Positions 26,170 through 38,699 of a stretch of 64,000 nt of DNA are shown piece by piece. Both the position numbers and the translations under genes were made by a program. Origin of the DNA: Hyphodiscus hymeniophilus (taxonomy: Eukaryota; Ascomycota; Leotiomycetes; Helotiales; Hyphodiscaceae); the NCBI GenBank assembly GCA_016508695.1, contig VNKQ01000015.1, positions 496,001 to 560,000 of the forward strand, given 5' to 3'. Position 1 is the first letter of the stretch. Every line of letters begins with the position of its first letter. The notes under the pieces are model-generated. The model was not told the DNA's origin and ran no database searches. It was given only the letters and a program-made list of their open reading frames with translations.

Positions 26170-27600
26170 ATATTACTTACTACTTATTATTTTTATTAGT
26201 ATTGCTATTCTTATTATTCTTGTTATTCTCGTTATTCTCTTTATTCTCCTTATCTCCGTTCCTATCGTCTTTATTAATATTAATCTTACTATTAAAGTCT
26301 TTATTCGGGTTATAAAAGGTCTTAGGTATAAAGCGACGGATCGATTATAGAAAGCTATAGAGGGGAAAATCGTTAATAGACAAGTGCTCGAATTTAACTT
26401 TGCGATATAAGCTAATAAATATATCGAGTAGATACTAATAATTGTATTTGGCAAAGTTAATATTATATGTCTCTTTTAAGTAGTTCGTTAGATGTTAGTA
26501 TACTAAGATTATTAAGTATATATCTATAAGTAGAAGTTAGTAAAGGAATATAAGAGGCTCCCCTAAGTTACTTATATCGCATAAAAGAAAGCCTAAGTAG
26601 GGATGCCTTAGTAAAGTTAATATAAGAGTTTACAAAGGTAAATAACTATAATAGCTAATAGATCTCGAAACTAGACGAGAATTCGCAATATAATTGCTTA
26701 AAGTCAAGCGTGTCTTAAACTTCCTTATTATATTTAATATACTCCTTTAAAAACACCTCGATTTATTTTAAGGTACGCGCCCGCTAATTCTTAAAATTAC
26801 AACGAGTTTTCTTTACCGTAGCCTTAAAGACTAAGTGGCTAGTTTGTATATCCTTATATACCCGTCGGACATTTATTATAAGATCCTCTAAACGAAACCC
26901 AGCGATAAAACTCTAGCGATTAAGAGTTTCTAACTCTTTTATAGCCTAAGACTACCCCTTAATATATATAATTAATTTATTTGTAATTCTATCGTCGGTA
27001 TCGGGTATAGGTATAGATATTACTATAGCCGAGGCTATAGCTATAATTGCGGCTAGTTAAGATTGTTTTAATCTAGGAATAGGCTTTTATATAAGGATAA
27101 TACTCTTTAATAGGATAATAGCCTTTAGACTAGCCTCCCGCATATGGGACTTAGAAGAACCTACCCCCTTATCGTGGCTACTCGAGCTAGGTCGGCCCGT
27201 AGTTCTATTGTAATTAGAGCCGAATATAGCTTCGAGTTTATAATCGTCTTATATACTAATAGCGGTATCGATATACGGCTATAATTGTAGTTACTAGGAG
27301 GTAAATTAATATTTATTCTTTAAATTAGACTTTTAGAAGAGGGTTTATCAAATTATATAAATAAAGCAAAATATAGTATATAGGATTATAACTCACTTGT
27401 TTCTTAGTAGTTAGAACTAATAAAAGAGATACTATAGCCTTATCGGAAGAATTAAGTTTATTATTATTTGCAATTATCGTATTTACTAGGCGCTTGCGAG
27501 AACGACTAGAGTTAAGCTCGTCGGTCGAGCTAGTAGTACCGACATTAGGCTTGACAAGAATGCGTAGTATACGGGATAAAGACTATAATTACAATTGCAA
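26170..27600 (-). pseudogene. Minus-strand gene remnant in the large element, product not recognised
   Basis: One minus-strand frame over about 27,250-26,650 is protein-like with RIP-type stops only: SSSHDKGVGSSKSHMREASLK (about 27,180), IPIPDTDDRITNKLI (about 27,000), AIKELETLNR then FIAGFRLEDLI (about 26,950-26,890), TSHLVFKATVKKTRC (about 26,850) and EYIKYNKEV (about 26,740). A further open piece at 26,454-26,173 ends in an Ile/Thr/Arg repeat (RITRITRI) made of AATAAGAATAA-type repeats. No known domain is recognised. The Ser-rich N-terminal part and helical remainder would suit a nucleic-acid-binding or coiled-coil accessory protein, but this is a guess. Confidence 0.45.
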
Positions 27601-28159
27601 TTGCGATTACGACTATAATAATTTCTTTTTACACTACGCCTTTTGTGACGATTAACTACTTATACTACTAATAGATAAGTATAACTAATTTGGTCGGATT
27701 AGAGATATTTAATATATAGATAAGGAATAAATAGTAGACGATTATTGCGATAGAGTAAAAGGTAGGGCATAGTTATTATATAGTAAGGTAAATAGGTAAG
27801 ACATAATAATAGTAATAATAGTAATAAAAGAATTGCCAACTTATATCTTCTTCGACTTAGTAGAGGGTTTACTAGGGATTTCCTTTATAGCTGTTTTATT
27901 AGAGAGTACTAGTAGCGGGGTTTAGTCTAGGTTAGCTACGGATAAGTAGCGAACTAATCTCTATTTAGTTAGTATTTACTTAGAGTCGTATCGACGTTAT
28001 ATACCGACTTAGTTAAGTATTGCATTAATAGTATTAAGACACTTTAAGTATATTAAAGATATAAGGCAATACAAATTATAGATATATATAGTAAATAAAG
28101 AAGGAAGTTACAGATATATAAAAGGCACGTAAGGTAACAATTAAGCCTAGTACGGGGCT

Positions 28160-28215
28160 CGAGCCTTTATTAGCCTTAAGCCTTAAGCCCGAGCCTCGAG
28201 CCTTAAGCCTTAGCC
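28160..28215. repeat. Internal GAGCC/CCTTAAG repeat cluster
   Basis: Tandem-like words GGCTCGAGCC, TTAGCCTTAAGCC, CCGAGCCTCGAGCC within 60 bp, the same words as in the subterminal regions. It separates the minus-strand gene from the helicase gene and may mark a former end or the shared promoter region. Confidence 0.5.
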
Positions 28216-28749
28216 TTCTCTAAGTTAATAACCTCAATTTACAATAATATTACTAACCCTTAGACTTAACTCTAATCTCAATTTACTATAATACTCTTAT
28301 ACCTTATATACTATCTTAATTCCGACTAATTATAATACGCAAATATACTTTATAGCGGACTCAAACGTTAAGTAAGCTTTAATACTAACATATTACTTTC
28401 GTTACGGGGGACCCTCTTTTAATCCCTACTTATTGATTTCCCTACTTCTTAGTTTACTATAGCTAATATACTCGCAGGATAACTTCTTCTTAAGGAGAAT
28501 AGCCTACTCTTTCGAGTCACTAAACGCGCTCGAGCACTATAATTACAAACAACTTACTATACGGGAAATCGATAAACTACCTAAATAGACTAGTACCGTT
28601 AAATATCTGCGATCGCCTAGCAAACCTACAAAAATATCTTAGAGTATTATTACAAGTAGTAATAACCAGATATATAAAATTAAACGAGTTTAAGACATAT
28701 TACGATTTATATAAAGACAAAGTAGTAAATCCTTAGCGAGGGGTAGTAG

Positions 28750-31700
28750 CCAGAGGGTTCGATCTAGTGAAAATTTAAGAAGTGTTAATATAAGGAGAGT
28801 CTTATAGTTAATATAAGTACTTAAGAAGAAGCCCTAATACTAAAGACTAGACGCAATTGGATTAGTGTGTATATACTCTCTTAAGACTATATAAAGATAC
28901 AATACAAGACCGCAATAAAATCTTCTATAAAAAGACAATAAGCAAAGGGGATATAAAGGTGCGTTTTTAAATACTAGTCAAACGAGCTCGAAATTAAGTT
29001 ACTAAAAAGTATAATAAAACTAATTCGGGACGTAATAATTAGTTACAAAAATCTACCCTTACTACACTAATTAAAAGCAAGCTAACCTTATTTGGCTAGG
29101 GTTTGTCTAATGTAAAAAGAATAGTATTAGGCGATAAAGTATAATTATCTTTAGCGTTTTAACTTAGTACTTCTCTAGATACTAGATTATCGCTTAATAC
29201 TATACCTAGTCCTAGTCCTTTTATTAATGTCAGTTCGGGGGACCCTCCTCTAAACACCTCTTCGGCTCTTAGTCCTTTTATTAATATTAGTTCGGGGGAC
29301 CCTCCTTTAAATACCTTTTCGGCTCTTAGTCCCTTATCTAGTATAAAGCAAGAGAGTATCGATATCGACAATTATATTATTCGATAACTACTCGGTTTAA
29401 TAGAAAGTAATATAGACTTTCTAATTGACTTGTCGTTAGATCAAAAAGAGAATAATATATAAGATACTTTATAAGAAGTCGGAAATAACAAGTAAAATAC
29501 TTTACTAATAACTATATTTAATTATATAAAGGCGGACTAAAATCTAAGTTACCTATTCGATTATATTACTTAGTATAGTCAATATAATACTATATACGCC
29601 GCTCTTATACGTTAGAAATAGCCTTTTGAGATTAATCGCCTTAAAAGTATATATAATAACCTTCTTTTAAATCCGGCTATAAGTCTTAACGACCTCGAGG
29701 CACGTACTATTATATAGTACAATAAAATCGACGTAGTTACAAGTGACAATCGCTTAATACTTAATAACTTAAATATAAAGGAAAGAGCAAATCTTAGCTA
29801 TTATCTATTAGTATTTAATAACCCGAGACTCTAGCTAATTAACTATTAAGCTATACTTATATTTCTAAGGTATAACAATTACAAAGCCCCTATATTACTA
29901 GGGATTTCAATTAATAATATATTAAAGCTATATTAAGTTACGGGCGTCTATAAGATTTTCTAAATAATAGAGGATTTAAGCACTTGGGCACTAGTTATTA
30001 CTAATACTATAAGACTCGGCAAGACTATCTAAATGTTTTGTATATTTTAGAAAGCAAGTTTATCTAACTAGAGGAGGGTCTACCTAAAGGAGGGTTTACC
30101 TAGTTACGTTTTACTAACTGTTTATAGCTTTATTAAGATCGCTAAACGCGAGTATAAGAACGAAATATCACCGCAAATAATTACTTTATCGCTATTTAAA
30201 TCAATAAAGACTTTAATAATTTAGTTGCGAATAGAGTATTAGAAGAAAATTTAAGTATAGATAACTGTCCAAATATACTAGAATATCTAGATGCGCTCTT
30301 AAAACCAAAGCCCTTTATCTATATTACTTTGCCGGAATATATAGCCTAAATAGCGAATAAGTTAGTATCTTTTTGTCCCGACTTCAAAGTTTATATATAT
30401 ATTAGTAACTCTAGGGGAGGGTCTACCAACTCTTCTTTCGCTAGTTATAAGAGAATTAATAGAATATTAACTAAAGACTATAAGATATTCCGCTATACCG
30501 ACTCGAATAGAAACCTAATAAAGCTACCTAGTTGCCGAGTGATATTTACCTTATTATAGACATTATCTAATAGGCATAGCCTTACGGCTCTAAAGCGCTA
30601 GCGTCTCGTATAAAGAACCTATACTATCGAGGAAGCCGATAATTTATTCTATAATATCGACTTTAACTAGCCTAGTTTATTAGATAATGCCTTCGATTAT
30701 AGCTACTTAAATAAAGCGCATATTATTTAGAATGTAAATACGTAGCTATAGTATTCGATGTTTTGGTTAGACCTTATACGATTATTTTTAATAAGTGCCT
30801 AACTATATAAGAATCGTATCTCGAATTTTAATAGTCTAGCTAAGTTTATCTGTGACGAAGACAAAGAAAGATAGTCTAATAACTTACTAGTAGCTTTTAA
30901 GGATAATACTTTACTATAATACTAATATATTACTATCGATTAAAACACAAACCCTTATATACTTCTAGATAAGTATCCTACTACTATACTACAATTAACC
31001 TATCGTATAATAAAGCGCTTTATTACTAATAATACTATTTCCAAAGTGTCTACTAGGTATTATCTTGGCAAACTCCTCGAGAGATATTATATTCGCTATA
31101 TATACTACTCGCCCGACTTACGTAAACTAGAGAATCGGATTAGAGAGACCCTCCCCCGTTTACCTCTTAGCGACTAATAGCGAGATTTACCCTAGAAGAA
31201 TAAATCTAGTATAATCAATTCTTATATAAGCCCCTAAAAAATCTTATATTCCTAATGCCAGACAAAAAGGGTATTTATTAAAATCGCTAACATTCTTAGC
31301 AACTCTTACTATTAAGTATATAATTAGGGTTTTATTATATTAGCGACGAATTTAAGGCTAAGTATACAAAAACATAGCAAAAGGACCCTTATATACTATT
31401 TACTATTATCCGGAAGCTATATATAGTAATTATTAGAGAGTATAATAACTATTCGTAAGACCTTCTTCTAAAGGCCGACGTTATCACGTAGCTATTAATT
31501 ATATATACCGGTATACTAAAGATTAGGCAGCTTATACGTGTGGTTACCAAGCTCGTTATTTTATATTACAAGAAACTTATTTAGATTTGTATATTACTAG
31601 CTATATAAGTACTTATATCCGCAATCTACTAGGCATTACAAATCGATTACGCCCTATTTGCGTCGGATACTAATACTAAAAAGCGAAATAAAATATTAGA

Positions 31701-32330
31701 TAGGTTTACTATTAGAGTAAACAAATATATAATCTGGGATAGATTATTTAGTATTAATAATATAGGCTATAATTTATAAATCGCTAAATACTTATTACTC
31801 CTTAATTTACCGCCTTTTATTAGTATAGAAAAGCAAGTAATAGGTAGGGTTTACAAATAGGGTATCGCTAGCGAAATATATATTTACTAAATATATAACG
31901 CGACCTCTTTCGATATTACTATTGTTAGAATAACTATTCTCAAGTCTATTTTATTAGCTATCGCAAATCTTACTATCGATATTAATACTATTAATAAAAG
32001 AGGATATAATAACCAAGACATACAAGTCGAGATAAGCAATTAGTACTTAATTAATAATAAGCTCGTTACAAATAGAGATCCCCGGGTTAATCGATTTATA
32101 ACTCGATTAATAGCTATTTAGCTTATAAACGTATTAATTAAAAGAACTAAAGGCCCAACTATCTAACTCGATCTAACTAAACTAGAGATATAAGATTGTA
32201 CTAAGCTTAATAACGATTATATCTAGATACTAGACGAATATTATTAGCGGGTTATTCTATTACTTATTTAATCGCCTAGGGAATTAGGGAATTAGGGAAC
32301 TCGTCTAGGGGGACCCTCTTTTATTACTAT
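28750..32330 (+). pseudogene. SNF2-family helicase-like gene, RIP-decayed
   Basis: Plus-strand frame with RIP-type stops. The N-terminal part is Ser/Pro-rich and holds a 19-residue duplication (29,214-29,327). The helicase N-lobe begins near 29,920: VTGVYKIFQIIEDLSTWALVI, then RLGKTIQMFCIF (about 30,008-30,045), a decayed Walker A (GLGKT in relatives). YVLLTVYSFIK follows at about 30,100-30,135 and an EEAD-type motif (IEEADN) at about 30,630. The C-lobe includes TKLVILYYKKLI, VLISAIY and ALQIDYALFASDT (about 31,545-31,680), then LLLLNLPPFISIEKQVIGRVYK (about 31,790-31,855), the QxxGRxHRxGQ motif VI of SNF2 proteins. About 1,000 codons. SNF2 ATPases remodel chromatin; here the protein may have helped the element act in heterochromatin. 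Confidence 0.72.
29214..29327 (+). repeat. 57-bp tandem repeat, two copies, in frame with the SNF2 gene
   Basis: Units 29,214-29,270 and 29,271-29,327 differ at a few C/T positions only, with a partial third start (AGTCCCTTA). Translated in the helicase frame they give two copies of SPFINVSSGDPPLNTSSAL-like sequence. Differences are transitions compatible with RIP. The minus-strand open frame over the same bases is a shadow. Confidence 0.85.
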
Positions 32331-32798
32331 TTAGATCCACTAATTGTTTATAATACTCTACCTATCTATAATACGTGCTAATATTTATAGTTTATTACAA
32401 ATTGCAACTAGTTTCTAGTCTTAGTCCGAAATAACGTTAAACTATATTATTAATAAAGGCTACTAAGTTATCTCTTTTGTTCTTTTCTGCGATTCTATCT
32501 TATAAAAGCGGCTACGAGTACCGAATACTCGTATTAATAACTTCTATTTATAATTTATAAATACTTTTATTTCTGACTTTATATATATTTATTAAGTTAA
32601 GGCTTTTATCTAATACCTCTCCTTACTATTATCTAGCGTAGAAAGCAATCTAATATTTACATTATAATATGCCTTTACCCTAAGCGTGCCTTTTACAAAT
32701 AGTCGCGCGATATTCTCTAACCTTATTATAATACCTCTTACTTTATAATTAATTTGCCTATACTTATAATCTAGCTTACTATTAACCCAGGATATATA

Positions 32799-35700
32799 AT
32801 GCCTCGCAGACAAGTAATAAATACACTATTAATATAATAGGCTCTTATACTAGAAGGGTTTGTACCTATAGAGTAATCGGCCTATATTATATTATCGATT
32901 ATATCCTTATATAACGACGCATTTACTAGCCTAATTAATTCCAATAATATGTCAATCGATATAATCGATACTAAGGGACATTCTAATATACTAATAGATA
33001 ATAATAACGACTTCGCAAATAATAAGGGACTCTCTAACAGATTATTTATTAAAGAGAATAGGATTGCAAACGCTAATAGCAAATATAAGGATAAATTATA
33101 CGACGAGGTAAACAATAAGTAATATATATAGTATACGGACTTAAGTTAATACTTTATCTTAGGATATTATATTAGTATCCGATAAGGCAAACAAAGTACC
33201 TATCGACCTTTATACTATAGATCTCAACGATTCTAATAGCGATAATAAATACTTAAAGCTAGAGCAAGAGTATATAAATAATCTTATATAGGAAAGTAGT
33301 ATATATAAAGGATTAACTAGGAGTTAATATATAAATATAGTTTTTCGTTTACAAGATACAATCGACTCTAATCCAATGTCTTCGTTACTAACGAGCCTAT
33401 TAAAAACCTATTTTATCACCTAGTAGGTCCGCACAAGCCTAGTATTCACTATACTTATAGTAATCGCCCTATAGTGCGAGAAAAGCTCTATTTCTCGTAG
33501 TAATTATACGCGATTACAAGAGGTATTAGAGCTATAGCTAGCTATGGCTAGACTTAGTAACGACGAATAATTCTAGCTCCCGCGACAACTAGATATATTA
33601 TAGCGTCTCTTGCGAGGATATATCCCTATAATACGACTAATATGCCGACCTATTAACGTTCTAATTAACAAATAGCCAACTCTATTAAGTAATTAGAAAA
33701 GCAAGGACTAAAGGACTCGAATAAATATCGAACGAAAGACTTAATACTATTAGTTTGACCTAGTAGACTTAGTAACTAAAATACTATCCGCGCAAAGTCT
33801 TATATCTAATATATACTTTAGCCTTGCCGAATATATTAATAACCCAATTAAGTTCTAGTATTCTCGCGTATAGGGTTTATTTATATTAATAATATCTAGC
33901 GAATTTACTCGAGATACTAGAGGCGATATTATATTGCCTAGCGATATTATACAGATATATAGGGGACCCTCTACTAAGGGACGTATTACATTTATTAGAA
34001 AAGACTATCGGATATAATCGAGTACGTTAAATCAAATCGTACTTACTATCTAACCTATTAATAGGGCTCGAGACATTCCTAATACCTTTAACCTCGACGA
34101 TATCGATACTAGCGATTATAAAGAGCTTTTCTTATTAAATACGACAATAGAGATTCCCCCGTTTACTATTATTTATCGCTTAGACATTATAATAATATAA
34201 GAATATAATCCAAATAATAAGGAGAGTAATATCGAGAATCCTAATAGCGCTTATTTTATACGATTTTGTATATTAGATATATAGCCACCTATAGCAATCC
34301 GATATACTTATTTAGTTTACAAAAAGCTTAAAGTACACTATTATAAACGTTTAAATATTATAGTATTTATAAAATATAATAACGGCCCTCGTATATTCTC
34401 TCTTTTATTTATCTTATTTATCGATAACTTTAGTGTCTATTATAATATATACTATACGCTTAAGATATTTTATATAATACTAGCTAATCTCGATTACTCT
34501 AATAAACGTAAGATTATTAACTACTTTACATTAACCTTAGGTCTATATAGCGTTATACTCGAGGATATTATACGCAATATCTCTAGGCCTTTAGATTTAC
34601 TAGTAAAAGGTATAAGTATTAAAGTCAATAATAAAGACATCCTCGTTCGAGTATTCCTTATAATACTTATAGGCAATATATTATAATAGATAGATAACTC
34701 TAGATGTATACGTTATAACGCCACTTATAAATACTAGTCTTATATAGCCACCCAAGACGACAAAACTAATCCGGACTTCGATATTAAAACCCATAGTCGC
34801 TTTTATTTCGACTATATTTATACTAAATAAGAGAGTACAAATCTATATAAAATAGTATACAAGTCGTTCTTTAGTAGGTTAGGTATACGGGGGGACCCTC
34901 TTACAATCTCTTAGCTTACGCCTATATTAGATCTTATATTAGGGCGTAAGTACGATATACTATATTCCGAGTAGCGAGGCATTAGAAGAGTAATATCTGG
35001 TCTTCTATTTAATAATATTCTTTTAGCGCTAGGCAAGTTGGCTTTTATTAGGGCGATATAGTCTATTCTATTCCCGTATATATAGCTACGTATCTAGAGT
35101 CCGCTATACTTATTCTCGTAGTCTTTGTCCGAAGTAAGACGAGCCCTCCTTATTACCCCCTTTATCCTACGATATTATAGTAAGGGTTTGTAATTCCAAT
35201 TTGCATTTATATAAACTCTTGCGAATTATAATAAGCATTTACTCTAGTAAACGGTATCTCTAATCTAACGTCTTATTATACTATTTAAGGGATTAGCAAA
35301 GGGAATTATAAAGACATATTCTAGCGAGACAATAATATTTGATTATATATTGCGGCTACTTACTATATCCCGGCGATATTTAGTAGTTCTAATTAACTAC
35401 TCTAAAAGGGCCGGAGGGCTAATTAGTACTAATATTAATAAAGACGAAAGTAAAGATAACTAAGAGTTTCTAAGCCTATCTAATATCAAAGACAAGAAAG
35501 ATAGTATTACAGATATAAATAGTAAGGAAGAGGATATTGCAAATGCTAATAGCTATAATAGTATATCTAATATTACAAATCTACTAATAGATAACGTAAT
35601 AAAAGCTATCGATTCCTCTATTAGCTTTAATTCTCTACTATTACCCCTACCTCCGCCTCTATTATAGCAACCTCGTCTTAATTAGTAGGACAAGTTATAC

Positions 35701-36500
35701 CGCCTTTCTAACGTTTATATTATACGATACTTACTAGATATTATATTTAAATATATATATATTATAAATGCGAATATATTAATAGGGGAGGTAAAGTATA
35801 GCCGCTAAAAAAAGTAGGCAAATACTATTGCACCGCCTAACCTTATAGTATATCTATTTGCGAAAGAGAATTTCGCTATAATATTACGCCTCGGGTTTGC
35901 AAGTAAGTGGGAAGGTCTTTTAGACTTAACTAATCTAATCGAGTATATTAGGACTTATTACTCTAGCCTTATCTATAGCTTTATACCTCTAGTAGAGAGA
36001 TAGAATTAGTAGACTAAAAGTAATAATAATAGTAATAATAATAGCGATAGTAATAATAATAACCTATAAGAAGATAAAGCGCACTTATTAGTCGGTATTT
36101 GCGTAAAGGGGTTTGTTCTATCGCTAAGTATCGCGCGAATACTTTGTCTTATAGTTAGTATCTATAGATAGAATAAATATTATTAACTAATATATTTAAT
36201 ATAAAAATCTATATTAATTGTCTAGTCGATTTATCCCTCTTTTAATTTCCTATAAATAATCCGCGAAGCTTTTCTCGACTATAATATTCGCAATATTATT
36301 ACTTTCTTATATCGAAATCGGATTAAGTAATACTAGCAACTATTATTTACAATATTAGAGAACTATTAGTAGACCTTCCGACCGGGCGATTTCGGTTTTT
36401 ATATATATAATAGTCGAAGATACTTATATTAAATACGATAATTAATAGTTATTTGATTTAATAAGAAGCGATACGTGTTTATACTTATACGGAAGCTATA
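32799..36500 (+). pseudogene. TNP2-like transposase gene of the large element, RIP-decayed
   Basis: A preserved ATG at 32,799 begins MPRRQVINTLLI. The frame then carries RIP-type stops over about 1,200 codons. Blocks: NNMSIDIIDTKGHSN (about 32,945); LARLSNDE-type helix (about 33,545); DLVDLVTKILSAQSLISNIYFSLAEYI (about 33,755-33,835, the MHFGMAxY region of relatives); FTRDTRGDIILPSDIIQIY (about 33,900-33,960); FIDNFSVYYNIY and NYFTLTLGLYS (about 34,420-34,560, corresponding to the FG.YRN and LGPHG-type blocks of TNP2-like proteins); DLLVKGISIKVNNKDILVRVFLI (about 34,595-34,660). The product probably cuts and joins the element ends. Classification rests on motif memory, not a search. Confidence 0.6.
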
Positions 36501-36634
36501 TCGTTTATAAGTAATAAATCCTATACTAAGTATAAATGTATATAAGCTGGCTGGATTAGTATTATATAGGCTCCCTATACTTGATATAGAAAAGTAATAT
36601 ATATTACTTATACTTTCCGATAGTCTATAATACA

Positions 36635-36745
36635 ATAATAATAGAATTAGTAATAGAAGTAATAAAGGTAATAGAATTAATAATATAGGTAATAGAATTA
36701 ATAGTATTAGTAATAGAATTAATAATAGAGGTAAAGATTTAGTAG
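36635..36745. repeat. AATAGAATTAGT-type minisatellite
   Basis: About six imperfect copies of a 15-18-bp word (AATAGAATTAATA / GGTAATAGAATTA) follow the transposase remnant. It could be in the untranslated tail of that gene. Confidence 0.75.
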
Positions 36746-36829
36746 CTAAAAGAGGGTACTTCTTATATTGCTAATAGGACCTAGATTTCCTATAAGTATA
36801 TAGGTAGGTATATAAGTATATAAGTATAT

Positions 36830-37140
36830 AGGTATTAAGTTACAATTAAGTTGCAATTAAGTTGTAATTAACTACGACTTAGATATTTGTCAAGTAGATA
36901 TCAAGTAGGTATTAATATAATATTTGACTTATAATTAAGTTAGAGTCGATTAGGGCTCAACCCTTATTTGAGTATATATTAAGCCTTAAACTAGCTTAAG
37001 CCCTACTCGGGAGTTATTGCGGGAATTAGGGTTAAGCCCTATTAGAGCCCTACTCGAACCTAGCTCGAGCCTGTCTCAAGTCTAGTATTGAGCCTTACTT
37101 AAGCCCTACTTAAGTCTTACCTAACTAGGTGTTGAGTATC
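36830..37140. repeat. Right subterminal repeats of the large element
   Basis: Repeated words: AATTAAGTTGCAATTAAG (three near copies, 36,840-36,870), GAGCCCTA, TTAAGCCCTA, CTCGAGCCTG, ACTTAAGCCCTACTTAAG. These mirror the left subterminal GGCTCGAGC words in the opposite sense, as expected for an inverted arrangement. Confidence 0.55.
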
Positions 37141-38434
37141 TATATATCGGCCGTAAGGTAAAGGGACTTAATAATTAATCTTATCTTAAAGAACTTTTAA
37201 GAGTAGTTACTATTAAATAAGAGTTTACTAATTTTATATCTAATAATTACTTATATAAGTAAGCTAAGAAAAGTCGTCCTAAGATATTAATATTAATAAT
37301 TACTTTTCTTATTTCTTAAGTTATAATTACTTTACTTATTTAATTACAAGTAAACTTTAAGAGTATTCTTTTAATTACTTTTAAGAAATTAATAACTAAG
37401 AAATAGCCTAGCTCGATATTTAAAAGTTTATATATACGAGTAGTAATTAATATATTCTCTTATTTTAAAAACTACTTAAGGCAATTAATTAAGCTTTTCT
37501 AACCTTTTTTTAAGACTTCTTAGTAAGTTTATTAAGCTATAGCTATAAAGGTTCTTTTTATTAGAATTATACAATTCTTAAGTTTAATTAAAAGTAATTA
37601 TAAGCTTATATTATTATTAAGTATTAATCTAGTCTTAATTACTTATAGTATTTCTTTATTAATAAATAAATTTACTTAATTAGAGATTATTAGAAGATCC
37701 TATAATTATTTCTCTTAATCCTTATACTCTTATATAACTAACTTAGAGTAAGCTAAGTATTAACCCCAAATATTATTATATATTATAATAATAATAGTTA
37801 GTTTAGAAAGAATAACTAGTTTTAGTTTAAGATTTATTTCTTTTAAAATAAAAAGCGTTCTTTAAGAGGTTATTAAGGTTATATTATATATTTGATTTAT
37901 AATCTTAAAGCAATCTTATTCTACTTTTACTTTTTTTATAAGATTATACTTAATTTACTTAAGCTAATAGACTATATTTAGTTTTACGATTATTTGCTTT
38001 AATCCTATTACTTTTAGAGAGAATATAAAATATACTAGAGTACTCGGAATTATTAGATTTATATATTTTAAAACACTAAGTAATCTTACGTTATAATAAA
38101 AAAAAGAGTATTATTCTAATTACTTTAATTAAGTCTTTAATTAGATATCGACTAGAATTATTATATTATATAAAGTAAATATATTATAAATAGTTAATAC
38201 TTTACTTAAAGGCTTTTAAGTAATCGTATATTAAAATAAATTAAATAATTAGTTAATATTCTAATTAGAGAAAACTTTAATATAAGGATTTTTCTTTTTA
38301 AAGAGTTAGTAAAAGTTAACTTATTTATTCTAGTAAGTAAAGCTATATACTTAAATTTACTCGTATAATAATATATTATAATATACTTTTTAGGATAAAT
38401 AATCCCTAAGTATTACGCAAACTAGGCTTATAAT

Positions 38435-38699
38435 TATTATATAAATAATTAGTCTAATCTTTAAGGAAGAAAGTTTATAAGAAAAGACTACTCGAATAAG
38501 TATATATTAAGTATTATTTAGTTAAAAAAAAGAAAAAGAAGAAGTAAGTCTCTTTTTAAGTATTAAATTACTTTTATAAAGCTTAGCGAAATAAGTACTT
38601 AAATAGAGTTTAAGTAATTATAAGATATAACTAAATATTTAACGAGTATAATTAGATATTCTATAACTATAAGATTAGTTGAGCCTTAATTTTGTGATA
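38435..38699 (-). repeat. 5' LTR of the minus-strand Copia element
   Basis: 265 bp, from TATTATATAAATAATTAG to TTAATTTTGTGATA on the plus strand, followed by the duplication GTATT (38,700-38,704). Its outer neighbour on the left, ACTAGGCTTATAAT, is the reverse complement of the primer-binding-site region next to the 5' LTR at 47,625. Confidence 0.88.

Larger units (their letters stand above)
25701..37160 (+). mobile_element. 11.5-kb DNA transposon with SNF2 helicase and TNP2-like transposase
   Basis: Borders were found by comparing the split Copia with its intact copy: Copia sequence stops at about 25,700 and resumes at about 37,161. The left end TACTTAGGGGCGCATATG and the right end, in reverse complement TACCTTACGGCCGATATAT, form an imperfect inverted repeat. 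Both ends are followed inward by arrays of short GGCTCGAGC/GAGCCTTGAGC-type repeats (25,740-25,890; 28,160-28,215; 36,960-37,120). Inside are a minus-strand remnant, a SNF2-type helicase gene and a transposase-like gene, all RIP-decayed. A clear target duplication was not found. Known relatives by gene content would be large fungal elements of the CACTA/Plavaka or KDZ kind; the exact class is inferred. Confidence 0.7.
16353..38699 (-). mobile_element. Ty1/Copia element (minus strand), full length but split by two insertions
   Basis: LTRs of 265 bp lie at 16,353-16,617 (3') and 38,435-38,699 (5'), flanked by the 5-bp duplication GTATT (16,348-16,352; 38,700-38,704). The internal sequence is collinear with the intact copy at 47,359-56,128 read in reverse: RNase H near 18,500, reverse transcriptase near 20,000-20,700, integrase around 21,800-22,500, gag near 37,150-38,300. 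It is interrupted by the MULE at 22,525-25,017 and the large element at 25,701-37,160. Removing both leaves about 8.4 kb, as in the other copy. All frames carry many RIP stops. Two near-identical about 60-bp stretches at 21,258-21,354 and two at 21,945-22,085 show local duplications. Confidence 0.88.

Noticed and set aside
29159..29371. 70-codon minus-strand frame with repeated GGSPELTLIKGL-like peptide
   Set aside because: Antisense shadow of the 57-bp repeat in the SNF2 gene, which reads on the plus strand.
32610..33115. Two minus-strand frames of 67 and 77 codons
   Set aside because: They lie opposite the start of the transposase gene, whose plus-strand frame (MPRRQV from 32,799) explains the sequence better.
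36429..36635. 68-codon minus-strand frame
   Set aside because: Shadow of the 3' part of the plus-strand transposase remnant.
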